Source of the DNA: Planosporangium thailandense
Lineage (GTDB): Bacteria > Actinomycetota > Actinomycetes > Mycobacteriales > Micromonosporaceae
DNA: 64,000 nt
NCBI RefSeq assembly: GCF_011947195.1
Contig: NZ_JAATVY010000003.1
Location: forward strand, 310,001-374,000
Direction of reading: 5' to 3'
Shown: positions 1-8,451 of the stretch, one piece after another
Position numbering within the stretch: position 1 is the stretch's first letter
How the letters are laid out: each line of letters starts with the position of its first letter
Translations under genes and position numbers: made by a program
The notes under the pieces: generated by a model
What the model was told of the DNA's origin: nothing
Databases searched by the model: none
Seen by the model: the letters and a program-made list of their open reading frames with translations, nothing else

Positions 1-1
1 A

Positions 2-880
2 ATCTTCGCCCACAGCTACGACCACCGGATCGTCACCAAGTACCAGACGAGCCCGAACGGCGTGTGGACCAGTGGCTGGACCAATCTCGGCAACCCCAAC
101 GACCAAGTGGGCAATCCGGAACAGGCTGGTACCCCCATCGTGACCACGAACGCCGACGGACGAATCCAGATCTTCATCAAGAACGGCGGCGGCGGGATGA
201 GCAGCGCCTGGCAAACCTCGCCCAACGGTACGTTCACCCCCTGGCACGACTTCGGCGGTACCGGAATACAGGACCCGGTCGCCGCGATCGTCAACAAGGG
301 CCGGATCGAGATCTTTGCCAGCTCCGTTCCCGACCCGAGGAACAACGCGAACCAGGGAACGATCTTGCACTGGTTCCAGCACAGCCCCAACGACGTCCTC
401 GTGTACGACAACACGTTCCCGACGGACACCCCAGCCAGTCCTCCGGCGGTTGCGGCCAACGCGGATGGTCGGCTCGAAGTGCACTACCGGAAGACCGACA
501 GCAGCGTCGGGGTGATCGTCCAGGACGTCCCGGACGGCGGCTGGCGCAAGACTCCGACGAACATCGGTGGCCAGGGCGGCGTAGGCGAGCCGACGCTCTT
601 CACAGCTGGGGTGGAGACCCGCCTCAACGACGTACGGATCTTCGCCTTCACCCGCAACGGTGGAGGCGGGGTGAGCATGACCCGGCAAACCGGGTCGAAC
701 CAGCCGTACGGTGGTTGGCAGGATCTCGGCGGCGCCATAGTCGACTATCCCGCGGTTGAGCAGGAGTCCAGCGGGCTGCTCGACCTGTTCGCCGTCGGCT
801 TGGACGGCAAGTTGTACATCAACAAGCAGGTTTCCGCCTCCACCACCGCGAGCTTCGGCGGCTGGAAGCTGGTGGGGTAG
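2..880 (+). CDS. Partial PLL-like beta-propeller lectin-type protein (3' end)
   Basis: The reading frame is open from base 2 and the start lies upstream of the window, so this is the C-terminal ~292 residues. The sequence is built of degenerate blades of about 45-60 residues, each with a Gly/Asn-rich turn followed by a Trp/Phe-rich strand. Examples are SAWQTSPNGTFTPW and SMTRQTGSNQPYGGW, each followed by DFGG or DLGG, and NADGRIQIF or NADGRLEVH segments. This is the pattern of bacterial PLL/fucose-lectin-like propellers, often the carbohydrate-binding part of secreted actinobacterial enzymes. The missing N-terminus could hold a signal peptide and a catalytic domain, so enzyme function cannot be judged. 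It ends just before a strong hairpin. Confidence 0.75.
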   Translation: MFAHSYDHRIVTKYQTSPNGVWTSGWTNLGNPNDQVGNPEQAGTPIVTTNADGRIQIFIKNGGGGMSSAWQTSPNGTFTPWHDFGGTGIQDPVAAIVNKGRIEIFASSVPDPRNNANQGTILHWFQHSPNDVLVYDNTFPTDTPASPPAVAANADGRLEVHYRKTDSSVGVIVQDVPDGGWRKTPTNIGGQGGVGEPTLFTAGVETRLNDVRIFAFTRNGGGGVSMTRQTGSNQPYGGWQDLGGAIVDYPAVEQESSGLLDLFAVGLDGKLYINKQVSASTTASFGGWKLVG

Positions 881-909
881 CCGGCTTTCGGCCGGTCCGC
901 CCCGCGGGT

Positions 910-942
910 GGCCTCGCCCCCGTCAACCTCGGGGGCGAGGCC
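910..942. terminator. Bidirectional terminator hairpin
   Basis: A perfect 13-bp inverted repeat (GGCCTCGCCCCCG / CGGGGGCGAGGCC) with a 7-nt loop lies between the convergent propeller gene and the methyltransferase gene. The stop codon of the minus-strand gene falls in the loop. There is no long T-run, which is usual in such GC-rich genomes. Confidence 0.7.
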
Positions 943-1750
943 TCCAGCGGGTCACGTCGACGGCGGCGGTGACCGTCACCGGCCCCGCGATGAGCCGCGC
1001 GAGCCGCTCCGGCTCGGTGTGCCAGGCGCTGGGCCCCATCGCGATGGCGGCCTGCGCCTCCGCCGCCGACAGCCGCAACTGCCAGCGGCACCGCCGCTCG
1101 TCGACGCGGACGAACCACGGATCCAGCGTGGCCGACAGCCGCTCAGATTTGGCCGGGTCCACCCGTACCAGGTCCAGCGCGTCGACCAGCTCGCCGAGGT
1201 GCTCGGGCGCCGGCGTGGCGACGACCAGGACGCCGTCGGGGCGCAGGATGCGATGGAACTCCAGCCCGGAGCGCGGCGCGAACACATCGAGGACGGCGTC
1301 GGCCACGGCGTCGGCCACGGGCAGGCCCCGCCAGGCGTCGGCGCGTACCGCGCCCAGCCGCGGGTGCGCCCGTGCGGCGCGGCGCAGCGCGGGTTTCGAC
1401 ACGTCGACGGCCAGGCCGAGGTCCCCGGGGCGGGCATCGAGCACCTCGGCCAGGTGCTGGCCGGTGCCGGCGCCGACGTCCACCACCAGCCCGGGCGGCC
1501 GCTCGGCGAGCGACGCGACGAGCGCGTCCGTCAGTACCCGGAAATGCCCCGCCGCGAGCAGCGCCTGACGTGCGGAGATCATGTCGGGGGTGTCGCCGGG
1601 ATGGGTCACCCGCCCGCCGCTCAGGTCGACGTAGCCCTGCCGGGCGATGTCGAAGTTGTGCCCGTTGGCGCAACGCAGCGCGGCCGGGGTCGCCTCCAGC
1701 GCCGCCTTGCACACCGGGCAGCACAGGTACTCGACGAGGTCTGCGCGCAC
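923..1750 (-). CDS. RlmA-type 23S rRNA guanine-N1 methyltransferase family protein
   Basis: A 275-aa SAM-dependent methyltransferase with an N-terminal zinc finger. Cys11-Pro-Val-Cys14 and Cys27-Ala-Asn-Gly-His31 match the metal site of RlmA/TlrB/MyrA enzymes, which methylate a guanine in 23S rRNA helix 35. The SAM-binding motif VVDVGAGTG lies near residue 90, followed by a class I Rossmann fold. The GTG start has no Shine-Dalgarno sequence, but a CATGAT hexamer lies 6 nt upstream, which suggests a leaderless message. It is divergent from ada. The fold and finger are clear. Whether the target is the housekeeping guanine or a macrolide/tylosin-resistance site cannot be told from sequence. Confidence 0.85.
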   Translation of the reverse strand: MRADLVEYLCCPVCKAALEATPAALRCANGHNFDIARQGYVDLSGGRVTHPGDTPDMISARQALLAAGHFRVLTDALVASLAERPPGLVVDVGAGTGQHLAEVLDARPGDLGLAVDVSKPALRRAARAHPRLGAVRADAWRGLPVADAVADAVLDVFAPRSGLEFHRILRPDGVLVVATPAPEHLGELVDALDLVRVDPAKSERLSATLDPWFVRVDERRCRWQLRLSAAEAQAAIAMGPSAWHTEPERLARLIAGPVTVTAAVDVTRWRPRPRG

Positions 1751-1756
1751 CCGACC

Positions 1757-1772
1757 ATCATGGCCTTAAGGT
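1757..1772. promoter_or_regulatory. Divergent leaderless promoters for the rRNA methyltransferase and ada
   Basis: Minus-strand CATGAT (1762-1757) ends 6 nt before the methyltransferase GTG. Plus-strand TAAGGT (1767-1772) ends 6 nt before the ada ATG. Both spacings suit -10 elements of leaderless transcripts. No convincing -35 is seen. Confidence 0.45.
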
Positions 1773-1778
1773 CGAGGA

Positions 1779-2852
1779 ATGCCTGCACCCACCTACGAAG
1801 AGATCCGGCTCGCTCCCAAAGTCCTGCTGCACGACCACCTGGACGGCGGCCTACGCCCGGAGACGATCATCGAGCTGGCCGACGCCGTCGGACACCCGTT
1901 GCCCAGCACCGACGCGGGTGAGCTCGGGAAATGGTTCGCGCAGGCGGCCGATTCGGGATCGCTTGAGCGCTACCTGGAGACGTTCACGCACACGGTCGCG
2001 GTGACCCAGACGGCCGAGGCGCTGCACCGGGTGGCGGCGGAGTGCGCGCTCGATCTCGCGGCCGACGGTGTGGTGTACGCGGAGGTCCGGTACGCGCCCG
2101 AGCAGCACCTGGAGCGCGACCTCGCGCTGCCCGAGGTGGTCGAGGCCGTCCTCGCCGGCTTCGAGGAGGGGTCGCGGCAGGCGGCGGCCGCCGGTCGACG
2201 GATCCGGGTCGGCACGCTGCTCACGGCGATGCGCCACGCGGCGCGCTCGATGGAGATCGCCGAACTGGCGGTCCGCTACCGGGACCGGGGCGTCGTCGGG
2301 TTCGACATCGCCGGGGCCGAGGCCGGCTACCCGCCCACCCGGCATCTCGACGCCTTCGAGTACCTGCAGCGGGAGAACTTCCACTTCACCATCCACGCGG
2401 GGGAGGCGTTCGGGCTGCCCTCGATCTGGCAGGCGATCCAGTGGTGCGGCGCGGACCGGCTGGGCCACGGGGTGCGCATCGTCGACGACATCGACCCGGA
2501 GACGGGCCGGCTGGGACGGCTCGCGGCGTACGTGCGGGACAAGCGGATTCCGCTCGAGCTGTGCCCTTCGTCGAACGTGCAGACCGGCGCGGTGCCGTCG
2601 ATCGCGGAGCATCCGATCGGTCTGCTGCACGATCTGCGGTTCCGGGTCACCGTGAACACCGACAACAGGCTGATGAGCCGCACCAGCATGAGCCGTGAGA
2701 TGGCGCTGCTGGTCGACGCGTTCGGCTACGGCTGGGCCGAACTGCAATGGTTCACGGTGAATGCGATGAAAAGCGCGTTCATCCCCTTCGACGAGCGGCT
2801 CACGCTCATCAACGAGGTCGTCAAACCGGCGTACGCGAAGCTGCTCGGATGA
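1779..2852 (+). CDS. add: Adenosine deaminase
   Basis: A 357-aa zinc hydrolase that deaminates (deoxy)adenosine to (deoxy)inosine in cytosolic purine salvage. Metal-binding His18 and His20 lie in [14 protein letters not shown]. The catalytic IHAGE motif (His207, Glu210) and the later HGVRI and VTVNTDN segments complete the (beta/alpha)8 active site. The NTDN form, rather than NTDDP, is typical of the actinobacterial enzyme. The length is normal. The start is a probable leaderless ATG, with TAAGGT ending 6 nt upstream. It sits near deoC, upp and pmm, consistent with nucleoside salvage. Confidence 0.95.
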   Translation: MPAPTYEEIRLAPKVLLHDHLDGGLRPETIIELADAVGHPLPSTDAGELGKWFAQAADSGSLERYLETFTHTVAVTQTAEALHRVAAECALDLAADGVVYAEVRYAPEQHLERDLALPEVVEAVLAGFEEGSRQAAAAGRRIRVGTLLTAMRHAARSMEIAELAVRYRDRGVVGFDIAGAEAGYPPTRHLDAFEYLQRENFHFTIHAGEAFGLPSIWQAIQWCGADRLGHGVRIVDDIDPETGRLGRLAAYVRDKRIPLELCPSSNVQTGAVPSIAEHPIGLLHDLRFRVTVNTDNRLMSRTSMSREMALLVDAFGYGWAELQWFTVNAMKSAFIPFDERLTLINEVVKPAYAKLLG

Positions 2853-3262
2853 TCGTCCGTGCGTGCGATCGGTCGATGGGTTCCACTTCTTATCCGAATG
2901 GCCGACCTGTCCGGTCTGAGGGGATGGACTCTGGCCGCTGATGGTGGACGATGGGTGGTAGTCGCCTGCGCTCGTCCGGTTCGGTGGATATGAGGTCTTC
3001 GTCATTGCTGATGGGTGGTCGTCCCCGAAGGATCAGCAGGACGACCCGGGCATTTACCACTTTCTGTTCTTCCGCGTCCGCTTCCGAGGAGTGATTTCGC
3101 TGCCTACAGCCGCCGTCGGGTTAACGTGCCTGGTATCAGGAGGCCACGCTGGGCTTTCTTCTTGGCATCGGACGTGGTGGAATCTCGGGGGTCTGGCTCA
3201 AGACGGGTCGGGCGGTGGCGGGTGCCTGATCCTTGTCAGGCGCCGGTTCGGAGGGCGGTGAG
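2853..3262. other. 410-bp intergenic region upstream of the conservon
   Basis: This stretch is less GC-rich than its surroundings and no coding pattern is visible. A short sequence like gatgggtggtagtcg / gatgggtggtcgtcc occurs twice (around 2950 and 3010). The region presumably carries the conservon promoter and ends in the cvnA ribosome-binding site GGAGGG (3250-3255). No terminator hairpin for ada was found. Confidence 0.5.
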
Positions 3263-6200
3263 GTGAGCAAACGGCCAACGGCGGGGACCTCGAAGTTCTC
3301 GCAAGTACGCCTGCCGATGGGCTGGCTGCGTAACGCGCCGATCTGGTCCAAGCTCGGGCTCATCATGATCGTTCCCACCATCGCCACCGTCGTGGTCGGC
3401 ATGCTGGGTCTGGTCGGCAACTACCACCGTGCCAGCGACGCCGACCAGTCGCGCCTGCTGGCCGGCCTCACGGCCGAGAGCGGCGCGTTGGTGCATGAGC
3501 TGCAGAACGAACGAGCAGCCGCGACCCTTCTCCTCGGCAGTCCGAGCAACGACACGAGGGCGGCGTTCGACCGTCAGACGGCCTCCACCGACCAGGCGTC
3601 CAAGCAGTACCGGTTGCGCCGGTCGGCTCTCGCCAACCTGCCCGCCGACTTCCGCGGACAGCTCAACCGCATCGACACTCAGCTGTCCGACCTGGCAAAG
3701 CAGCGCGACCAGATCAGGAGCAGCGGCCAGCAGAACGCGGCCGAGCCCACGACGCTGAGCAACGCCATCTTCCGGTACCAGACGCTCATCGGCGACCTGG
3801 TGTCCATCCGGGGCGCGGCGGCCCAGCTGGCCGGCGACCAGAACCTCTCCAACGACATGCGCGCCTCGGCCGCGCTGTCGCAGAGCAAGGAGTTCCTGGC
3901 GCAGGAGCGCGTGGTCGTGCTCCAGGCGCTCCTGCAGCGCTCGATGCCGGTACAGATGAAGGTGGCCTTCATCGGCACGCTCAAGGGCCAGGAACAGGCT
4001 CTGCGGGAGTTCCAGGCGGTCGCCACCGCGGACCAGCGGGCGCTTTACGACAAGACCGTCACCGGCGCCGACCGGCGGGAAGCGGAGAACTTCCAGAGCA
4101 CGATCTCCAGCCTCACCGGCGACGAGCTGCCCGGCGACATCTTCACCCCGGCGCAGTGGGACCGGGCCATGGTCGGTCAGGCCGACCTGGTCCGCAAGGT
4201 CGAGGTCTCGCTCGACCAGCACGCCGTCAGCGACGCGGCGAGCCTGCGTGACCAGTTGCAGCGGCAGATGGTGCTCCAGGTCGGCCTGCTGCTCGCGCTG
4301 CTCATGGTCTCCATCCTGTTCGCGTGGATCGTGGCCCGGTCGATGGCCCGCGCCCTGCGCGAGCTGCGCCACGGCGCGCTGACCGTCGCGCAGTACGGCC
4401 TGCCGCAGGCGGTCGCCCGGCTGCGCGATCCACAGCTGGCCACGCAGGCCTCCCCACAGCAGTTGGCCGCGCAGATCGCCGAGCCGCTGCCGGTCCGCGG
4501 AAACGACGAGTTCGCCCAGGTGGCCGAGGCGTTCAACGCCGTTCACCTGGAGGCCGTGCGCACCGCCGCCGAGCAGTCGGCGCTGCGGTCGAGCGTCGCG
4601 ACGATGTTCGTCAACCTCGCCCGCCGAAGCCAGATCCTGGTCGACCGGCTCATCGGCCACCTCGACCGGCTGGAGCGCGGCGAGGAGGACCCCGACCGGC
4701 TGTCCGAGCTGTTCCAGCTCGACCACCTGGCCACCCGGATGCGCCGTAACGACGAGAACCTGCTGGTGCTCGCCGGTGCGGACTCCACGCGTATCCAACG
4801 CGAGCCCGCGCCGCTGATGGACGTGCTGCGGGCGTCACAGTCCGAGGTGGAGCACTACACCCGGATCGAGTTCGGCATGATCGACCGTGATGTCGAGATC
4901 GCCTCGCACGCGGTCAACGACATGGTCCATCTGATCGCCGAGCTTCTCGACAACGCCACCGCCTTCTCACCGCCGGACTCGGCCGTGGTCGTGGAGGCGC
5001 GTCGGGTCGGCGACCGGGCCGTCCTCATCATCGAGGACCGGGGCATCGGAATCTCGCCGGATCAGCTGCGAGAGCTCAACGAGCGGCTCGCCAACCCACC
5101 CATGGTGGACGTCGCCGTCTCCCGGATGATGGGCCTCGTCGTGGTCGCGCGGCTGGCCGCCCGGCACGGCGTCAAGGTCGAGCTGCGACCGGCGCGTGAG
5201 CGCGGGACCATCGCCGACCTCACGCTGCCGGCCAGCGTTCTCGTGCCGCGCGCCCTCGCCGGTCGCGGTGGCGTGCCGATCGCCGGTTCGCGCGAGGTCA
5301 CCGGCACCGAACGTCCGATCGCCCGGCCCGACCGGTCACCGTTCGGGGCCCCGTTGGCCCTCGAAAGCGCGGCCTCGACCGGCGGGGCTCAGGTCCCGTC
5401 ACGCGAGCCGACCACGGGCGCCTACCCGCTCGTCGGCGCCGGTCCGTGGGCCGGTGCCGACCAGGGTGCGGCCACGAGCGGGTCGGGCCCGGCGCTCAAC
5501 GGTTCCGCCAGGACCGCGTTCGCCGGCCCTGGCGGCCAGATCAACCCGCGCCCGCTCAACGACGGGTCCGGCGCCGCCGGCTTGTTCGGCGGGTCCCAGC
5601 CGGGCGGGTCCCAGCCGGGCGGGTCCCAGCCGGGCAGTGATTCGCCCGCGGCCTCCGGCGATGTCGTTCCGCCCGCCGTCGCGCCCAACCGTGGGCAGGC
5701 CCCGGCCTGGTCGGACCTCATCGCCACGCCCGAGGACAACGGCACGGTCCACCCGGCCGTCGCGCCCCAGGATCGCGTGCCGCTGCCGCACCGGCGACCG
5801 GCCGAGCCCGCCACCCCGGACGGCGACGGCACGGCCATCCCGCGGCAGCGCCCGTTGCTGGGCGGCGCCGAGGCCGACGACACGGCAGCGGCGCAGCAGC
5901 CTCTCGCGGCTCCGCAGGCGCCCGCCGTTCCGGAGCCTCCCGCGGCTCCGCAAGCTCCCGCCGTTCCGTCGGCCCCCGCCGGGTCGACGGGCGCCCGCCC
6001 GGGCGACAACGGCGGTAACCGGCTGGTCGGCGGCGCGCCCGCCACTCCGCCCGCTTGGCCGCCGGTGCCCAAGCAGCCCGAGCCCGCTGCTCCGGCCCAG
6101 CCGCCGCACGCGCCAGCGGCGTTCTCCGCCGCGCTCGACATGACGGCGGAGATGCCGCGGGTACGCGTCGACTGGGAGGACAGCGGCGGCTCGCCGGCCT

Positions 6201-6865
6201 CCGGCACGGTCGGGGGCGCCGAGCAGCGATTCGCGGACGAAACGATGGAGCTGCCGATCTTCCGCGAGCTCGAGTCGGCCTGGTTCCGCAAGCCCGGCTC
6301 CGCATCCAGGACGCCGGCTCCGACAAACGGGGCGGCCCCGGCCGTGCCGGAGTCCATCGAGCCGGCTGCCGCCGCTCCGTCCGCCGTCGTTCCGTCCGCC
6401 GCCGTTCCGTCCGCCGTCGTTCCGTCCGCCGCCCCCGAGCCGAACGGCTCAGTGGCCGCGGTGGAGCCGGTCGTCGCCGAGGACACCGCACCGCAGGCGG
6501 ATGACGTGGCGGCTCCGGCCGAGACGACCGAGCGTTCGACACCGGTGGAGGCGACGTCCATGTGGCGTACCGCGGCGGACGAAGGATGGAAAGCCGCGTC
6601 AGCGCTCGACCAGCAGCACGACTTCAGCACCACCGCGACGGGGCTGCCCAAGCGCGTACCCATGTCCCAGCTTGTGCCCGGTGGGGTTGAGAAGGGTACT
6701 GTCAGCGCGCACAAGCGCACGCCAGAGGCCGTTCGTGGTCTGTTGTCGGCGTATCACCGGGGCGTTCAACGCGGCAGAGGCAGCAAGCCCGGTGATGCGA
6801 AGACCCCGGAGCACACCACGACCGGACCACAAAGTTCGCAAGGTGGCAAGGAGCAAGAAGCATGA
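3263..6865 (+). CDS. cvnA: CvnA: nitrate/nitrite-sensor-type histidine kinase-like protein
   Basis: A 1200-aa membrane sensor of the conservon type. Residues ~31-52 form a first membrane helix. An extracytoplasmic helical NIT-type domain (~60-330) follows, then a second helix (~336-358) and a HAMP-like linker. The HATPase_c domain (~545-660) shows the N-box [14 protein letters not shown] and the G-box IEDRGIGIS. The last ~500 residues are Pro/Ala-rich with 15-bp repeats. They end in a conserved module ([25 protein letters not shown], then a basic [10 protein letters not shown]). GTG 3263 is chosen because GGAGGG lies 7 nt upstream; a TTG at 3233 lacks this. The gene overlaps cvnB by 4 nt. CvnA is thought to scaffold CvnB-D at the membrane; the ligand is unknown. 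Confidence 0.93.
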   Translation: MSKRPTAGTSKFSQVRLPMGWLRNAPIWSKLGLIMIVPTIATVVVGMLGLVGNYHRASDADQSRLLAGLTAESGALVHELQNERAAATLLLGSPSNDTRAAFDRQTASTDQASKQYRLRRSALANLPADFRGQLNRIDTQLSDLAKQRDQIRSSGQQNAAEPTTLSNAIFRYQTLIGDLVSIRGAAAQLAGDQNLSNDMRASAALSQSKEFLAQERVVVLQALLQRSMPVQMKVAFIGTLKGQEQALREFQAVATADQRALYDKTVTGADRREAENFQSTISSLTGDELPGDIFTPAQWDRAMVGQADLVRKVEVSLDQHAVSDAASLRDQLQRQMVLQVGLLLALLMVSILFAWIVARSMARALRELRHGALTVAQYGLPQAVARLRDPQLATQASPQQLAAQIAEPLPVRGNDEFAQVAEAFNAVHLEAVRTAAEQSALRSSVATMFVNLARRSQILVDRLIGHLDRLERGEEDPDRLSELFQLDHLATRMRRNDENLLVLAGADSTRIQREPAPLMDVLRASQSEVEHYTRIEFGMIDRDVEIASHAVNDMVHLIAELLDNATAFSPPDSAVVVEARRVGDRAVLIIEDRGIGISPDQLRELNERLANPPMVDVAVSRMMGLVVVARLAARHGVKVELRPARERGTIADLTLPASVLVPRALAGRGGVPIAGSREVTGTERPIARPDRSPFGAPLALESAASTGGAQVPSREPTTGAYPLVGAGPWAGADQGAATSGSGPALNGSARTAFAGPGGQINPRPLNDGSGAAGLFGGSQPGGSQPGGSQPGSDSPAASGDVVPPAVAPNRGQAPAWSDLIATPEDNGTVHPAVAPQDRVPLPHRRPAEPATPDGDGTAIPRQRPLLGGAEADDTAAAQQPLAAPQAPAVPEPPAAPQAPAVPSAPAGSTGARPGDNGGNRLVGGAPATPPAWPPVPKQPEPAAPAQPPHAPAAFSAALDMTAEMPRVRVDWEDSGGSPASGTVGGAEQRFADETMELPIFRELESAWFRKPGSASRTPAPTNGAAPAVPESIEPAAAAPSAVVPSAAVPSAVVPSAAPEPNGSVAAVEPVVAEDTAPQADDVAAPAETTERSTPVEATSMWRTAADEGWKAASALDQQHDFSTTATGLPKRVPMSQLVPGGVEKGTVSAHKRTPEAVRGLLSAYHRGVQRGRGSKPGDAKTPEHTTTGPQSSQGGKEQEA
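5591..5635 (+). repeat. Three perfect 15-bp tandem repeats in cvnA
   Basis: The unit gggtcccagccgggc occurs three times head to tail, in frame, encoding GGSQP repeats in the disordered part of CvnA. Confidence 0.95.
6374..6433 (+). repeat. Four 15-bp in-frame repeats in cvnA
   Basis: Four near-identical 15-bp units (gttccgtccgccgtc and variants) encode alternating [10 protein letters not shown] pentapeptides in the Pro/Ala-rich tail of CvnA. Confidence 0.9.
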
Positions 6866-7266
6866 CGACAACGCAGGACCTCAGTTGGTTGCTGACCAAC
6901 TTTGCCGACCGTGTGCCCGGTGTTGCACACGCAGTGGCCGTCTCCGCTGACGGATTGCTCCTCGCCTCGTCGCGCGACCTTCCACGCGACCGGGCCGATC
7001 AGCTCGCCGCCATCGCGTCCGGGCTGGTCAGCCTGACCCAGGGGGCGGCCCGTTGCTTCGAGGGTGGCGCGGTGCTGCAGACCGTGGTGGAGATGGACAA
7101 CGGGTTCCTCTTCCTCATGTCGATCTCCGACGGCTCGTCGTTCGCGGTGCTGGCCGCTCGGGCGTGTGACGTCGGACAGGTGGGCTACGAGATGGCGCTG
7201 CTGGTCGACCGGGTCGGTGACGCGCTGACCCCCGCGCCGCGGCCGACCGCGTCGCTGCTGGGCTGA
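6862..7266 (+). CDS. cvnB: CvnB: roadblock/LC7 domain protein
   Basis: A 134-aa protein that is a single roadblock/LC7 fold ([18 protein letters not shown], then [11 protein letters not shown]). It starts inside the cvnA stop codon (ATGA overlap), so the two are translationally coupled. Roadblock proteins regulate small GTPases. In conservons CvnB pairs with the CvnD GTPase and the CvnA sensor at the membrane. The length is typical. A 68-bp gap separates it from cvnC. Confidence 0.95.
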   Translation: MTTTQDLSWLLTNFADRVPGVAHAVAVSADGLLLASSRDLPRDRADQLAAIASGLVSLTQGAARCFEGGAVLQTVVEMDNGFLFLMSISDGSSFAVLAARACDVGQVGYEMALLVDRVGDALTPAPRPTASLLG

Positions 7267-7334
7267 CCGGCCGTTACCGAGATCAGTCGCGCGTGTGGTA
7301 ACCGGCCCGAGGAGTGAGGAGGTGAGCGGCGAAG

Positions 7335-7709
7335 ATGGCCCAACGTGATGAGCCGAGTGGAGCATTGGTGCGGCCGTACGCCGTCACCCGTGGCCGCACC
7401 CGGCCGAGGCTGGAAATTGCGATCGAGGCGCTGATCGAAACCACCGTGCGGGGACGTACCGCCGGTGGGAGAGGCGGCGCGCAAGGGCAGGAGCAGCAGT
7501 ACATCGCCACGTTGTGCGATGGCCGGCTGCAGTCCCTTGCGGAGATCGCCGCGCGGATGCAACTGCCGCTCGGCGTAGCGCGGGTTCTCATCGCGGACAT
7601 GGCGGCGGACGGGTTGGTCGCCGTGTACGAGCCGACCTCGTTCGACGACAACGACGCGGTGGGCACAGAACTGCTGGAAAGGGTGCTGAGTGGACTTCGG
7701 AGGCTCTGA
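7335..7709 (+). CDS. cvnC: CvnC: DUF742 winged-helix-like protein
   Basis: A 124-aa DUF742 protein: an N-terminal VRPYAVTRGRTRP motif, then a winged-helix-like part (LCDGRLQSLAEIAARMQLPLGVARVLIADM) and a short acidic end. DUF742 is the third conserved conservon component. Its role is unclear, although the fold suggests protein or DNA binding. A GAGGAGGTG purine tract lies just upstream of the start. The 3' end overlaps cvnD by 20 bp. Confidence 0.94.
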   Translation: MAQRDEPSGALVRPYAVTRGRTRPRLEIAIEALIETTVRGRTAGGRGGAQGQEQQYIATLCDGRLQSLAEIAARMQLPLGVARVLIADMAADGLVAVYEPTSFDDNDAVGTELLERVLSGLRRL

Positions 7710-8301
7710 CATGACGCCGCACCGTTCGTCGTCCGGGCGGGTCACGTCAGCGAAGATTGTCATCGCCGGTGGCTTCGGCGTGGGTAAGACCACGCTGGTG
7801 GGCTCGGTCTCGGAGATCACACCACTGACCACCGAGGCGATCATGACGTCGGCCGGCGTGGGCGTCGACGACACGCGCCAGGTGCCTGGCAAGACGACGA
7901 CCACCGTTGCGATGGACTTCGGTCGGATCACGATCGACCGGGACCTGATCCTCTACCTGTTCGGCACTCCGGGCCAGACGCGGTTCTGGTTCATGTGGGA
8001 CGAGCTGGTGCGCGGCGCGATCGGCGCGGTCGTCCTCGTGGACACCCGTCGGCTCGCCGACTGTTTCGCCGCCATCGACTTCTTCGAGCACCGTCGGCTG
8101 CCGTACCTGATCGCCATCAACTGTTTCGACGGCGTGCAGTACCACAATGCCGACGACGTGCGCGAGGCGCTGGCGATTTCATCGGATGTGCCGGTGATCT
8201 CCTGTGATGCCCGTACCCGCGAGTCGACGAAGCAGGTGCTGATCTCGCTGGTCGAGTACGTGCTGACCATGCGGCGCACCCGTACGCCCACGCTCGCCTG
8301 A
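7690..8301 (+). CDS. cvnD: CvnD: conservon small GTPase
   Basis: A 203-aa P-loop GTPase. The Walker A motif GGFGVGKTT is followed by the switch segment LFGTPGQTRFWFMWDELV and by VVLVDTRRLADCF, and it carries NCFDG in the place of the usual NKxD specificity motif. The GTG at 7690 gives the VDFG N-terminus usual for the family. ATG 7711 has GGAGG well placed upstream and is an alternative. It is the last gene of the cvnABCD operon and is followed by a strong hairpin. Conservon GTPases act in membrane complexes affecting development and secondary metabolism in Streptomyces; the role here is inferred. Confidence 0.95.
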   Translation: MDFGGSDMTPHRSSSGRVTSAKIVIAGGFGVGKTTLVGSVSEITPLTTEAIMTSAGVGVDDTRQVPGKTTTTVAMDFGRITIDRDLILYLFGTPGQTRFWFMWDELVRGAIGAVVLVDTRRLADCFAAIDFFEHRRLPYLIAINCFDGVQYHNADDVREALAISSDVPVISCDARTRESTKQVLISLVEYVLTMRRTRTPTLA

Positions 8302-8402
8302 CGCCGCTCACGCCTTCGTGACACCGCCGACGGGCGGCCACGAAGACGTGGGCGCACCGGTCAGCACCCGGCGACCGGGGGAGACCACCACACCCGTACG
8401 AC

Positions 8403-8440
8403 AACGCGGCCGCCGTCCGAGTCCGGACAGCGGCCGCGTT
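8403..8440. terminator. Bidirectional terminator hairpin downstream of cvnD
   Basis: An inverted repeat with perfect 11-bp outer arms (aacgcggccgc / gcggccgcgtt), extended by six further pairs with one mismatch, closes a 4-nt loop. It separates cvnD from the convergent gene at 8452-10992 and is followed by a small T-rich stretch. Confidence 0.8.
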
Positions 8441-8451
8441 TCGCTTCGGCC